From Stratiolaelaps scimitus (Eukaryota; Arthropoda; Arachnida; Mesostigmata; Laelapidae), in NCBI GenBank assembly GCA_019614645.1, contig JABWDB010000016.1, positions 6,157,501 through 6,221,500 on the forward strand: DNA of 64,000 nt, given 5' to 3'. The position numbers and the translations under genes were made by a program. The notes beneath the pieces were generated by a model that was given only the letters and a program-made list of their open reading frames with translations, searched no databases and had not been told where the DNA came from. Shown here piece by piece: positions 1 to 9,889 of this stretch; the stretch's first letter is position 1; every line of letters begins with the position of its first letter.

Positions 1-62
1 AGGTTTAATGGTTTATTGAAGGAGCTGCAATTTTACAATGCTTAAGCTCTCTTATATGTCAC
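1..62 (-). repeat. SINE1 3' end fragment
   Basis: Read on the minus strand, this stretch matches the 3' half of the tRNA-derived SINE found complete at 36312–36450: the body word TTAAGCATTGTAAAATTGCAGCTCC followed by an AATAAACC-like end. Only the tail is present. It abuts the GC-rich gag remnant that follows. Confidence 0.6.
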
Positions 63-142
63 ACGTTTGGTATTAATTAGGAAAAGTAAACACCTCTGTT
101 GTTCCGCAACGACAAAGCTAGGTCCTGCCAGCCTCTCCGCCG

Positions 143-900
143 TTGCATTATGGTAATTGTGGGAAATGGTTTACGCCGTGTGCGTGCCGCGCGGGAGGGC
201 GATGCCTCCGGAGGACCTGCCGAGTGTCCGGCCGCCCAGGAGAGCGAAGCCTGGAGCGGCCGACGACGTTGATGCTAGGGAGGTCGTGCTGCCTGCTGAC
301 GATGCGCCCTTCAGGGAGCAGCGTACGAAGGGCGCCAAGCGTCGCGCGGGCCGTGCAACGCGCGCACTTCGGGTTGGCATCCACTCGAGCCCTCACTTGT
401 TGGTTAAGGTGATGGTCCGTGGCTGGGCGGTTGAAGCCGGCGGGCCTTTCCCTCCCTTCGAGCAGGGCCAGATGCTCGTCCTATTCAAGAGTGCTCATGA
501 GGCTCTCCCGAGCTGCACTCCAGCTCTGTGGGGCCGACGGGCTCATATTTGGGCGCCCACCCTGGAGGTCACCCGCAAGGCGATGTCGCTAACGACCCTC
601 GGCCGCATCCCGGTGTTCACTCACAGTTCGGGCTCTCGAGTACCAAGGCCCGCATTACGAATGTCTGCGGCCTTCATCGATGCCGAGATTCTGGCTGAAC
701 ACGCGTCACTTCCGTCCGCCGTCTCCCCGCCGCGCCGGGTCTGGTTCGCCTCTCGCCAGGGCCTGTCTTGCTCACCTTCAGCGGGCCGCCTCCCCCCTCG
801 GTGTTCCTCGGCTACCGGTCCCACCCGCTCGCCCCCGAACCGGACCGCCCACCGTTGTGCTTTAACTGCTGCCGGACGAGTCACATCGCATTCATTGATT
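143..900 (+). mobile_element. R1-like non-LTR retrotransposon ORF1 (gag) remnant
   Basis: This GC-rich block is a degraded copy of the gag-like ORF also seen at 8690–9600: the same phrases appear in shifted frames, including the start of a CCHC zinc knuckle (Cys-Phe-Asn-Cys-Cys-Arg...His) near 858–890. The knuckle is cut before its last cysteine, and the sequence then runs into a different repeat at about 891. The reading frame is broken, so the long 283-codon open frame here mostly reflects GC-rich composition. ORF1 proteins of R1-clade elements bind the element RNA; this copy cannot be functional. Confidence 0.6.
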
Positions 901-1005
901 CGCTCAATGAACAAAAGTAGCTTCAGGGTAGAGTGGAGAAACGAGTGTTATATCGCTGGATTCGTATTGCAGTACGGATATACTACGTACAGTAAAATCG
1001 AGAAA
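891..1005 (+). repeat. Dispersed repeat fragment
   Basis: The phrase beginning with a Ser-Leu-Asn-Glu-like GATTCGCTCAATGAACA and ending near TCTGGATTCGTATT recurs at 28345–28445 with similar flanks. Its nature is unknown. It could be the end of a transposon or an untranslated exon duplicated with it. Confidence 0.4.
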
Positions 1006-1050
1006 TGATTACAGATCCAGGTTTGATCTTCTAGCTTTTGCTCATGTTGT

Positions 1051-1209
1051 GCTGCAAATACTTACTCGCCAAAGAAAATGGAATGTCGAGGGAAATGGGG
1101 AATGCTGCAAATACCTACTCGCCAAAGAAAATGGAATGTCGAGGGAAATGGGGAATGCTGCAAATACCTACTCGCCAAAGAAAATGGAATGTCGAGGGAA
1201 ATGGGGAAT
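1051..1209. repeat. 53-bp minisatellite, three copies
   Basis: Three head-to-tail copies of a 53-bp unit start at 1051, 1104 and 1157 with the word GCTGCAAATAC; the copies differ at about one base. Open frames run through it only because 53-bp steps cycle the frame, so it is not taken as coding. Confidence 0.9.
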
Positions 1210-1758
1210 GTCATGGAATGTCACTCCCTCGAATCGTTTTATCTAATCTAGCTGCATTTCGTGAAGGATTACCGTATCGAGTAAACCTATGCTCACACAG
1301 TTACCGCAGTTACATGACGCAATGCAGCTATAAGACTTGGTGAAGGTGATATAACCGGTGCAGCTCGTGTTCTCTGCTGTTGAGATACGTACGGGGATGA
1401 CAGTCTTCCTACTAGCATCCACCTGTACAATCTAACTTTCAACTAGTTTCCTGCAGATCATGGAACGGAACATGCTTACCTCAGGTGGCATGGAATCTGC
1501 AATCCATGGTACCCAACTAGCAACCCGATCGAATAATAGCCATTTCATGCGCTATGCCCTTATAATACGATTACGGAATAATTACAAAACAGCAGGTGAA
1601 TTTGATCCAGGAATGCTATGTGTTAGTTGAATGAGGTAGCAAGCTTCAGAATATTGCGTTGCAGTGTTCGGACCTACGTCGCATATTTCCGTGGGATGAC
1701 GGTCACAATCTGCCCTCGCAATGGCAACTGCAAATGGTCGTGGATGATCGGCCGAGTA

Positions 1759-2070
1759 TTATCTCCCTAGACAACAGAATTCGTGTAATTTGCACTCATA
1801 GGCCAATCTGCGTATAGTTCCATTGGGGCAACGGGAGGAACAGTACCCTCCATTTTCAGAGCAAATAAATCCTTCATGGTGGGGTGTGCAGCAGCGGACG
1901 CGTGGTGGACAATCTTCAGCATCGTCAGTTCTAGAGAAACCCTCAGGACAATTCCCTGGTGAACAAAAACCTCTATGATCCCGGCAGTTGAAGTTCCGAC
2001 AGTCGACAGTGTAGTGTGCTGCCAATGCCGAGAGTACGAGGATAACGCCGATGGTCGAGCTCTTCACCAT
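1759..2070 (-). CDS. Secreted double beta-defensin-like protein, copy 1
   Basis: This is a 103-residue single-exon gene. Residues 1–18 or so form a signal peptide (a Lys at 3 and a hydrophobic run of Ile/Val/Leu/Ala). Two six-cysteine modules follow: C29, C36, C41, C54, C60–C61 (C-x6-C-x4-C-x12-C-x5-CC) and C70, C77, C81, C93, C99–C100 (C-x6-C-x3-C-x11-C-x5-CC). These spacings fit the beta-defensin/crotamine pattern. That fold is known for membrane-active antimicrobial, and in some animals toxic, peptides; activity here is inferred only. One extra cysteine (C24) precedes module 1. The start is fixed by the conserved Met-Val-Lys beginning in the paralogues. Module 1 is almost identical to copy 5. 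Confidence 0.85.
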   Translation of the reverse strand: MVKSSTIGVILVLSALAAHYTVDCRNFNCRDHRGFCSPGNCPEGFSRTDDAEDCPPRVRCCTPHHEGFICSENGGYCSSRCPNGTIRRLAYECKLHEFCCLGR

Positions 2071-2175
2071 TTCGGTGTACTATGTTATTTTCTTGTTACA
2101 CGTTCTGCAATGACTATAACAATCACAGATGTGTACAGCTATATTTAGAGAAACTACTTGCGTTAGAAGCGTTTG

Positions 2176-2206
2176 TATATAATATATATATATATATATA
2201 TATATT
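2176..2206 (-). promoter_or_regulatory. (TA)n tract, probable TATA region of copy 1
   Basis: An alternating TA run lies 106 bp upstream of the copy 1 start codon. A TA-rich tract occurs at a similar distance (80–112 bp) before every array member although its length varies, which suggests it supplies the TATA element. The transcription start is not known. Confidence 0.45.
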
Positions 2207-2642
2207 GGTCGCGGTTCGAAGCATTTTTAGCTCAAGTTAATAATCAATTTGGAATGATTATTTGAATTTAGCATCACGTTAGCGCTAGGGGACAACAGCT
2301 GCTCCCTGTTGGTGGTAGAGTGAGCCATGAAGAACTCCTCCGCTAAATAAAATAAATTATACCTTATAATTGTCCTATTTTCTCGTTACTGAAAGTAAGT
2401 CCTTCGTACATTCATTCTGCATGTTAAGGGAGCTTGTTGACTGCTAGTTCGCATTGACTCTTGATCCACTGTAATTTATCACATAATATTATTCGAAATC
2501 AAGCTTCAATTTCGTAGGCAGAATCGATCATCAATATTACGATCATGGCTGAAATACGTGGTTTGAATTATTTTTCTGATCAAAATGATGGTTCATAAGG
2601 GGAAAACAACGATAAGATTCTAGAATTGTCGAGCTCCCTCTC

Positions 2643-2789
2643 GTCAGCTCAGTAGCTTGCGCGGCTAACTCTCAGGTTGTAAAAAGCCAGAGGCTGCAGG
2701 TTCGAGTCCCGCTGCGTGACATATATAAGAATTTAAGCATTGTAAAGTTGTAGCTCCTTTAATTAACCAATACAGCTTTACCTTTACGT
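2643..2789 (+). repeat. SINE1, tRNA-derived
   Basis: A tRNA-like head carries an A-box-like segment (CAGCTCAGTAGCTTGCG) and a perfect B box GGTTCGAGTCC at about 2699–2709. The shared body TTAAGCATTGTAAAGTTG follows, and the tail ends in TTTACC repeats. RNA polymerase III transcription is expected for this class. Confidence 0.7.
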
Positions 2790-2804
2790 TACACTTATTC
2801 TCGG

Positions 2805-2943
2805 TATTGCGCACCAGCTGCACGGGTTCGATCCCCGTCGATGCGTAGTTGCATTTAGGGGTCCATCTTACGAAGCAATGGGAAAGCAATACCGTGGACG
2901 TTAAATATTGGTTGAGGGTCAACCCGAAACAGTTTGGTATTAA
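2805..2943 (+). repeat. SINE2, tRNA-derived
   Basis: A second SINE family. It has a B box GGTTCGATCCC (about 2824–2834) and a diagnostic body with AAGCAATGGGAAAGCAAT and CCGTGGACGTTAAATATTGG. The same pair SINE1–SINE2 stands upstream of copies 4, 5 and 6, so both inserted before those duplications. Confidence 0.7.
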
Positions 2944-4015
2944 ATGAGTATCATAAATAGCACCCTGTCCAAAGCAAGCTATCTGAATAGCGTTGCCATA
3001 TGAGCAGACCAGAGAGGTGTCACCATTGTAAAGACCGTGGAGGAAATAACCTTAGTACGTACCATAAAAATATAATTATATTATGGGAACATAGTGAAAA
3101 GGACGGCTTTCTTTACATAAGGGCGTTAGTTATTCCCAGGGAAAGAGGTAACAATATTTGCTTAATACGAGAAGTGCGTTTTCCTTTTCTACATTTAGTC
3201 ATAGCCGTCGTAGTAAAAAGACTCTGCTCGTTTCTTTTGAACAGTGGATGTAATGCAATGATGGCAATTCGTGGACCACCGGAAACGTGGCTTGAGAAGA
3301 AGGGTTTGTTCTTGAGTCAAGCAACATTTGCACTGAGCAGTTCCACAGTTAATATTATTTCATTAAGAACACCGAGACGCAGACGTAGCGCACCTAGGGG
3401 ACGACGTGGTTGACGATACTAGGCCATCTCTTCCGGTGACGTCTTCTCCGCTTCGTCACTCCATAGGTCTAGCGGTCCGCGGGAGCCTCTCATTGATCGG
3501 TTGTTGTCGCGCCTTGTGGACGAGGACACTGCTTGTTCCAGCTACCACACATCGCCAATATATCCATAAACACTATACTTAAGCAAACACACCAGGAGGC
3601 GCAATACAGACGGCCTGCGCGTCCGGTGGTGTACACCCTTTAGGCAAAGGGCTGAGCTGAACGTGTAGGGGTGCAGGTGAGGAGAAACAAGGAACTCCCA
3701 CACGTGACATCGAGACACCTGGCGTTGATGGAGGGCGAAGTGAGTGAGCTTTGCCTCACAGGTGATGGTGAGACCTATGGAAATAATGGCAACGGAGAAC
3801 GATGATGCTGGGGAACAATGACTTATGCCCTTGGGGCCGCGACCCTGAGGGTAGTCAAGGATGCTCCTGCTGTTATACCCGATGTGCCCAGAGTCGGCCT
3901 GTGAAAGCGAATCATCAGGTAACTTTTGTATCAGGCAGTATCTCGTCGCAGGGCGGCACCGTGTTTTTTAACCCACAAGAGGTAAGTCAGCTGTTACCTT
4001 CATAGTAGTAGTAGG

Positions 4016-4154
4016 TTTTGCAATGCGAAAGCGGTACCGTGGACGTTAAATGTTGGCTGAGAGTTGTCCCGAAAAAGTTTAGCTTAATACTTAGCTTAAG
4101 CATTGTACAATTGCAGCTCCTTTAATAAACCAATAAAATCTTTACCTTTACCTT
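4016..4154 (+). repeat. SINE2 body and SINE1 tail fragments
   Basis: Positions 4016–4082 repeat the SINE2 body (CCGTGGACGTTAAATGTTGG). Positions 4092–4154 repeat the SINE1 tail with two TTTACC units. Heads of both are missing. Confidence 0.6.
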
Positions 4155-4676
4155 GACTAAGCTAAGTTTTTAAACAGATATTTGTGGCGACAAACAAATT
4201 TTGGCACCCAATGCTCACAAACAGTTACCGCAGAGTTACATGACAGCACGCAATGCCGCTATAGACTTGGTGAAGGTGATATAACCCTTGGTGAAGGTGA
4301 TATAACCGGTGCAGCTAGTCTTTTCTACTGTTGAGATACGTTCGCCACAGGGGATGATGTTTATACCGCCTTGCAACCCCAAACCTGCACCCCCCATCTC
4401 GCTTTATAACTATAATCTAACTTGCTTCTTCTAACGTCTTCCAGGAAGATACGTTCCTTGGGGAAATTTTTTTTTCCCTCGCAGCTCGGCAGCAGGCCCT
4501 GATAGTCTACCCCCTCGTCACCTTCGTCGATATTACAATGTTTGGCTACCTTCGCTACCTTCGTCGATATTACAAGGTTTGGCTCCGTAGGCTCCGTACC
4601 CCCTAAAGTTAAACAGCCTTTTTGCCCTTCGTAAAAAAGGTGGTTGGTAACGTTGAAGAGCACGCAATAGAGGCCC

Positions 4677-4888
4677 CACAGCGAACATTTAACGTCCACG
4701 GTACTGCCTGCGGCATTGCATCATAAGACGGACCCCTTTAAATGTAAATGTGCAACGGAAGGGATCGAACCCGTGCACCTACATGTCTCCTCCCGTGTGC
4801 GCCTTGCCACCGGAGGAGACATGTAGGTGCACGGGTTCGATCCCCTCCGTTGCACATTTACATTTAAATTGCGTGCTCTTCAACGTTA
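4677..4888. repeat. Fold-back palindrome made from SINE2
   Basis: A minus-strand SINE2 (body from 4677, B box near 4770) meets its own mirror image. Arms 4737–4793 and 4812–4868 (57 bp) pair with one mismatch around an 18-bp spacer. Outside, 4648–4667 is also the inverse complement of 4869–4888, so the fold-back continues with about 69 bp missing on one side. The spacer is part of the SINE head. Confidence 0.85.
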
Positions 4889-5277
4889 GCAAGTATCCTG
4901 CAGATCTTTTCGAGAGAAAATAATCACAGTCTTACCCCAGGTGGCATGGAAGCTGCAATTCATGGTACTGGAAGCTGCAATTCATGGTACCCAATTAGGG
5001 ACCCGATCGAATAATAGCCATTTCATGCGCTATGCCCATAATACGATTACGGAATAATAACAAGACGGCAGATGAATTTGATCCAGGAATACTGTATAGT
5101 ATTGTTTTAGTAGCAAGGTAGAAAGCTTCAGAGTATTGCGTTTCAGTGCTCGGGCCTATGTCGCATATTTCCGGTGGATGACGATCCCAATTCAGTGATC
5201 AATAGTGATCTGTCCTCGCAATGGCAACTGCAAATGGTTGTGGATGATCGTTCGAGTATTATCCAACACCTTTATCC

Positions 5278-5658
5278 TTATCCTTTTTTAACACCTTTAT
5301 CTTTTTTAACACCAAGATAATATTTTTTAACATATTTATCATCCTTATCCTTTTTTATGCAACATTTTTCGCGAAATCTGCAATCTTGGGCCAATCTACG
5401 TAGAGCTCCATGGGGGCAACTTTCGGCGCAATACCCTCCATGGTTAGAGCAACTATATCCCCCATGGAAGGCTGTGCAGCAGGGGACCCCTGGTGGACAA
5501 TCTTCAGCGTCGTCAGTTCTAAGGTGACCCTCAGGACAACCCCCACGCAAACAAAAACCATTACGAGCATGGCAGTTGAAGTTCTGACAGTCGACAGTGT
5601 AGTGTGCTGCCAATGCCGAGAGGACGAGGATAACGCCGATGGTAGAGTTCTTCACCAT
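5278..5658 (-). CDS. Secreted double beta-defensin-like protein, copy 2, with Lys-rich tail
   Basis: This 126-residue single-exon paralogue has the same signal peptide type and two modules with the invariant spacings (C-x6-C-x4-C-x12-C-x5-CC and C-x6-C-x3-C-x11-C-x5-CC), plus the extra cysteine before module 1. Unlike its relatives it does not stop a few residues after the last CC. The frame runs through a locally repeated stretch (CTTTATC/ACACC words at 5270–5350), adding about 26 residues rich in Lys, Asp, Tyr and Gly. The tail would raise the net positive charge. Whether it is translated or is a relic of stop loss cannot be told from sequence. Confidence 0.75.
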   Translation of the reverse strand: MVKNSTIGVILVLSALAAHYTVDCQNFNCHARNGFCLRGGCPEGHLRTDDAEDCPPGVPCCTAFHGGYSCSNHGGYCAESCPHGALRRLAQDCRFREKCCIKKDKDDKYVKKYYLGVKKDKGVKKG

Positions 5659-5766
5659 CTCGGTGTACTATGTTATTTTCTTGTTGTTACACGTTCTGCA
5701 ATGACTATAACAATCACAGATGTGTACAGCTATATTTAGAGAAACTACTTGCGTTAGAAGCGCTTG

Positions 5767-5790
5767 TATATAATATATATATAATATATT
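5767..5790 (-). promoter_or_regulatory. (TA)n tract upstream of copy 2
   Basis: This is an interrupted TA run, 109 bp before the start codon, in the position occupied by TA tracts in all paralogues. Confidence 0.4.
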
Positions 5791-6223
5791 GGTCGCGGTT
5801 CGAAGCATTTTTAGCTTAAGTTTATAATCAATTTGGAATTATTATTAAGTGTAGCATCACGTTGGCGCTAGGGGACAACAGCTGCTCCCCGTTGGTGGTA
5901 GAGTAAGCTATGAAGAACTCCTCCGCTAAATAAAATAAATTATACCTTATAATTGTCCTATTTTCTCGTTACTGAAAGTAAGTCCTTCGTACATTCATTC
6001 TGCATGTTAAGGGAGCTTGTTGACTGCTAGTTCGCATTGACTCTTGATCCACTGTAATTTATCACATAATATTATTCGAAATCAAGCTTCAATTTCGTAG
6101 GCAGAATTGATCATCAATATTACGATCATGGCTGAAATACGTGGTTTGAATTATTGTTCTGATCAAAATGATGGTTCATAAGGGGAAAACAACGATATGA
6201 TTCTAGAACTGTCGAGCTCCCTC

Positions 6224-6346
6224 TCGTCAGCTCAGTGGCTTGCGCGGCTAACTCTCAGGTTGTAAAAAGCCAGAGGCTGCAGGTTCGAGTCCCGCTGCGT
6301 GACATATATAAGAATTTAAGCTTTGTAAAGTTGTAGCCCCTTTAAT
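6224..6346 (+). repeat. SINE1, tail truncated
   Basis: The tRNA-like head with B box GGTTCGAGTCC and the body TTAAGCTTTGTAAAGTTGTAG are present. The copy breaks after CCTTTAATA, where a different repeat begins. Confidence 0.65.
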
Positions 6347-7075
6347 ACTACACGTTGATGGTCCCGGCAGCTGGCATTGATGCAGGGCAAAGTGAGTGAG
6401 CTTTGCCTCATAAGTGGTGGCGAGACTTATGGATTTATTGGCAGTGCTGAACGATGATACAGGGGACCGATGACGTGTGTCCGAGATGTGCCTTAGTTAC
6501 TACACGTTGATGGATGAAAACTAAAAAAATCAGTTTAACTGTTTTTTCGAGCTGACCCTCAGCTGTTCCCCTATCTGACAGGCCTCAGCTCTTAACCTTT
6601 AGGTATTACTATGAGGACCTGTCGGGGCCACCTTTGCTTATTCTGTCTTACTCGTACCTGACAGGAATCCTCAGGTAGGTAAGCAGTGGGGTCTAATCTT
6701 GAAGCGGGCAGAGGGGCGACCGTTAAGTCGTAGACCCTTGCGAGATCTGCTTTTATTGCGGTTACAAAGCAGCCGTGACAACATTACAAGATGGCCGGGC
6801 ACGGGCCTGCGGGCGGTGCAACGCACGTGAAGCGCGTATATTGAATAGAATAAGATTGAACTCCATTATTGTTGTTTCACAAACCATTGTGGAAGTGTCG
6901 TATTATTGATAAAAAAAATAAGAAATTCTTCGCATTTATAATTGCAATATCGCATGGCATTGAAATATTCTTTGCCGTAAAATCTAAGCTCCAAATTACT
7001 AAGGAAGAGTTATGAAGCCCTCAAAGGTCTTCGCAGCATGTGAACATTTACACACCGACATCAGTTCCGTCTAAT
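6347..7075. other. No gene seen; dispersed repeat fragments
   Basis: It contains two partial copies of the GAGTGAGCTTTGCCTCA repeat block (near 6390) and a segment around 6545–6590 (CGAGCTGACCCTCAGCTG) that recurs at 25030–25075. No open frame shows recognisable features. Confidence 0.5.
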
Positions 7076-7913
7076 AGAAGGCAATGGCCTTTTCGACAAT
7101 AATTTGATTCCTCCTGTTTTTTTCGGCTGGTTATGTCATATAGACAGAAAGCACGATTTACATCCGCATGCAGTCTCCGGACACATGGTGCGTCTAACGA
7201 AGTGAATTTTTTACGTTTTTTACCGTTTTTGCGTTTTTATTCTGGTTGCCTCAGAAGCCACAACAGTTCCGTGATCGCCGGCTCGATATCCAAATGGATT
7301 GGAAAGTTAACACGGGGATGCAGAGGCCTGCCGTGGAGAGTCAACGGCGGCGGTGCGGAAATATGGCCTCTACCTTATCCTATTGCAATCACAATACTGC
7401 TGAGGGTCACACAAGCACACTGGAGTTGGCCAAATTAAAATTCCTCTCTGTTCCCACTTAATTGCGAACGCATCCATGCTGAAATTTTCATTCAAAAACG
7501 CAATGTTCGCAACTCACTAATTTCCACAAAAAACTACGAATGTTTTTCACAGATTTAAGGACAAAGGCATCCCATACTTTAGCCTCAAAATATTTCACTA
7601 ATAGAGGTTCAGAAAATTTTGTGTCGAGCCGAACACTGTTCGGCGACGCGCGTCCAGCCACGGAGTTTACCCATGGGTGAGATCGCGATGCATAATGATA
7701 ATCCATACAGGAGTTGGCACGCCTGTCCCGTGCGAGCGGAGCCCTGGCACTTGTATAGCACTGTTTTAGTTGAATGAGGCAGCAAGCTCCTGAAAATATT
7801 ACACCGCAGTGTTTGGACCCATGTCGCGTATTCCAATGGGATGACAGTCTCAATCGATACTGATCTGTCCTCGCAGTGGCAATTGCAGCCGTTTGTAGAT
7901 GATCGGCCGAGAA

Positions 7914-8225
7914 CTACTTCGGCAAACAACAGAATTCGAAAAATCCGCAATCCTGGGTCATTTTAATTCGCCTTTCAGGGGGGCAACGGGTTGAGCAGTA
8001 CCCTTTATTATGAGTGCAAATAAATCCCTCGCTGTAGGGTTTGCAGCAGGGGACGCGTGGTGAGCAATCTTCAGCGTCGTCAACCATAGGGTCACCCTCA
8101 TGACAACCCGATGGCGAACAAGTACCTCCATTATCCCTGCAGTTGAAGTTCCGACAGTCGACAGTGTAGTGTCCTGCCAATGTCGAGAGTAAGAGGATAA
8201 TGCCGATAGTGGAGTTCTTCACCAT
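7914..8225 (-). CDS. Secreted double beta-defensin-like protein, copy 3
   Basis: This 103-residue single-exon gene has a hydrophobic signal peptide, the extra cysteine at residue 24, and two modules with exactly the array spacings. Module 1 has the Gly-Gly-Thr-Cys form and lacks the Phe-Ser-Arg-Thr stretch of copies 1, 4 and 5. Module 2 has Lys in place of one Gly (NKGYC) and a different, basic inter-cysteine loop. A host-defence or toxin-like role follows only from the fold pattern. Confidence 0.85.
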   Translation of the reverse strand: MVKNSTIGIILLLSTLAGHYTVDCRNFNCRDNGGTCSPSGCHEGDPMVDDAEDCSPRVPCCKPYSEGFICTHNKGYCSTRCPPERRIKMTQDCGFFEFCCLPK

Positions 8226-8305
8226 CTCGGTGTACTATGTTATTTTCCTGCTGTCACACGTTTTGCAATGACGATAACAATCACACAGATGAGTACAGCA
8301 AAATT

Positions 8306-8331
8306 ATAATATAATATATATATGTATGTAT
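8306..8331 (-). promoter_or_regulatory. TA-rich tract upstream of copy 3
   Basis: This is a mixed TA/TATG run 81 bp before the start codon, the shortest spacing in the array. Confidence 0.35.
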
Positions 8332-8689
8332 TGGTCACGGTTCGAAGCATATTTAGCTTGGGTGAATAATCATTTTGGAATGAGAATTTGAATTCGTTGG
8401 CTCTGGGTGACAACAGCTGCTCCCTGTTGGTAGTAGAGTAAGTCATGAAGAACTCTTCCGCTAAATAAAATAAATGATACCTTATAATTGTACAGCTTTC
8501 TCCTTATTGAAAGTAAATGTCTTTCGTACATTCATTCTGAATATTAAAAGAGTTTGTTGACAGCTTGTTCACATTGCCTCTTGTTTGGCCCACAGTAATT
8601 TACTGCATAATATTGTCCGAAATCAATTTCGTAGTGCATTGGTAGGAAGTATCAATGATCAAGAATCAATTTGTGAACGCTATCTATCG

Positions 8690-9600
8690 CTACGCAATGA
8701 CGAAGCGGTTGTTTAGGGTGACGATCTGTGGCAGGGCGATCGAGGCCGGCGGGCCTTCCCCACCCTTCGAGCAGGGCCGAATGCTCGCTCTTTTTAAGAG
8801 CGCTCATAGGGCTCTCTCTGGCTGGTGCTCATAACTTGAGCGCCCACCATGGAGCTCGCCCGCGATGACGCTAACGACCCTTGGAGGCGTCCTGGTGTTC
8901 GCACACTGTTCGGCTCTCTCGAGTACCAAGGCCCACATTACGAACGTCTGCGCGGCCTTTACTGATGCCGAGATTCTGGCTGAACTCGCGTCGCTTCCGT
9001 CCGCCGTCTCCCCGCCGCTCCGGGTGCGGTTTGCCGCTTGCCAGGGCCTGTCCTGCTCACCTTCAGCGGGCCGCCTCCCCCCTCTGTGTTCCTCTGCTAC
9101 CGGTCCCACCCGGTCGTCTTCGAACCTGACCCCTCACCGTTGTGCTTTAACTGCTGCCGGGCGGGCCACATCACGGCCCGGTGCTCATTGCCACCTGGTC
9201 GCGACTAGCTCCCGTCCTTCCCTCTGCGTCAATTACAAGGGTGTCCATCGCCCGGGCTCGCCGATGTGCCCTCGGTCGGCTTACCTCCGCGAGCTTCTGC
9301 GGCTCGTTTCCTGGCCAGGGTGCTCGAACGGGTGAGGGACACCTCGCCCCTTGCGTCTATTCTGCCAGTCGAAACCCCGATGTCGACCCAGTCGCCAGCC
9401 TGCTCGTACGCTGCGGCGGTTCGGGGTATTGTGGTCCCCTCCGACGGTGTTCAGGTTCCCATGGTCCTGCTACCCAACCCGAGCGGAGTCCCGAAACTAC
9501 AAGGCGGCGCCAGCTGTGCCAGGTATCGCCGGTCCCTCGCTGAAGTCTTGGCCCTCCAACTTCAGCTCCAGCTCGTCCTCCCCTAGCTACCCTTAAGCCC
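8690..9600 (+). mobile_element. R1-like non-LTR retrotransposon ORF1 (gag) remnant with CCHC knuckle
   Basis: This GC-rich remnant of a retrotransposon gag-like ORF is related to the one at 143–900. A complete zinc knuckle C-x2-C-x4-H-x4-C is encoded at 9143–9184. Upstream and downstream coding is split over frames with stops, so it is dead. The 3' end is followed by an AATAAA-type signal and a T run near 9700–9720. Confidence 0.65.
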
Positions 9601-9889
9601 CGCCCCTCTTAATGAACCCAGATCCCATCACACCAGCCCGAGACGCCACAGACCCCCCGCGTGTCCCGTGTCCGCATTGCGAGGGCAGATGCGCTTCTAT
9701 CTAATAAAGGGTTTTTTTTTCAATATGAGGTTTAAGGCAAACCTTGCATAGACACCACTTTTCACTTTTAGGGTATTTGCGTGGTAGTGTCAAATTCTTA
9801 CTGACTAAACCTACAACCGATTTGTGACTTGGGACATTGTTCAGTACATATCCATGAGCAATTACTTTGAACATGTCTTGCAAGGACCG

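Larger units (their letters stand above)
1440..4010. repeat. Segmental duplication unit 1 of the defensin-like array
   Basis: The order is a gene 3' flank, the minus-strand defensin-like gene, a (TA)n tract, a SINE1/SINE2 pair and then a shared tail. Its right part (about 3420–4010) closely matches the right part of unit 6 (about 21370–22110), including the GTGAGTGAGCTTTGCCTCAC block. Units 1, 2, 4 and 5 are the most alike. Confidence 0.75.
4900..6346. repeat. Segmental duplication unit 2 of the defensin-like array
   Basis: Its flanks match unit 1 from the CTGCAGATC word through the SINE1 copy, then break at about 6346. SINE2 is absent. The gene inside has an altered 3' end. Confidence 0.7.
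7080..8660. repeat. Segmental duplication unit 3 of the defensin-like array
   Basis: Its left part (TTCCGTCTAATAGAAGGCAATGG and the CTCAGAAGCCACA block) matches unit 4 from about 10700. Its gene is more divergent than copies 1, 2, 4 and 5. No SINE pair follows; the unit ends near an R1-like gag remnant. Confidence 0.65.

Noticed and set aside
157..1008. Longest open frame (283 codons) as a gene
   Set aside because: It overlaps a GC-rich gag remnant whose real motif (CCHC start) is in another frame, and it runs on into an unrelated repeat.
1051..1209. CRISPR-like array
   Set aside because: The units are head to tail without unique spacers, and the genome is eukaryotic.
1038..1343. Repetitive peptide gene over the minisatellite
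   Set aside because: The three 53-bp units change frame each time and give no signal peptide or shared product.
2643..2943. Genuine tRNA genes at the B-box words
   Set aside because: Acceptor stems do not close, and each head is followed by a repeated body and tail, so these are SINEs.
4361..4699. Minus-strand 112-codon frame as a gene
   Set aside because: Its beginning is the SINE2 body, and part of the rest is locally tandem-duplicated noncoding sequence.
5410..5739. Plus-strand frame opposite defensin-like copy 2
   Set aside because: It is the antisense shadow of the gene; similar shadows occur opposite other copies.
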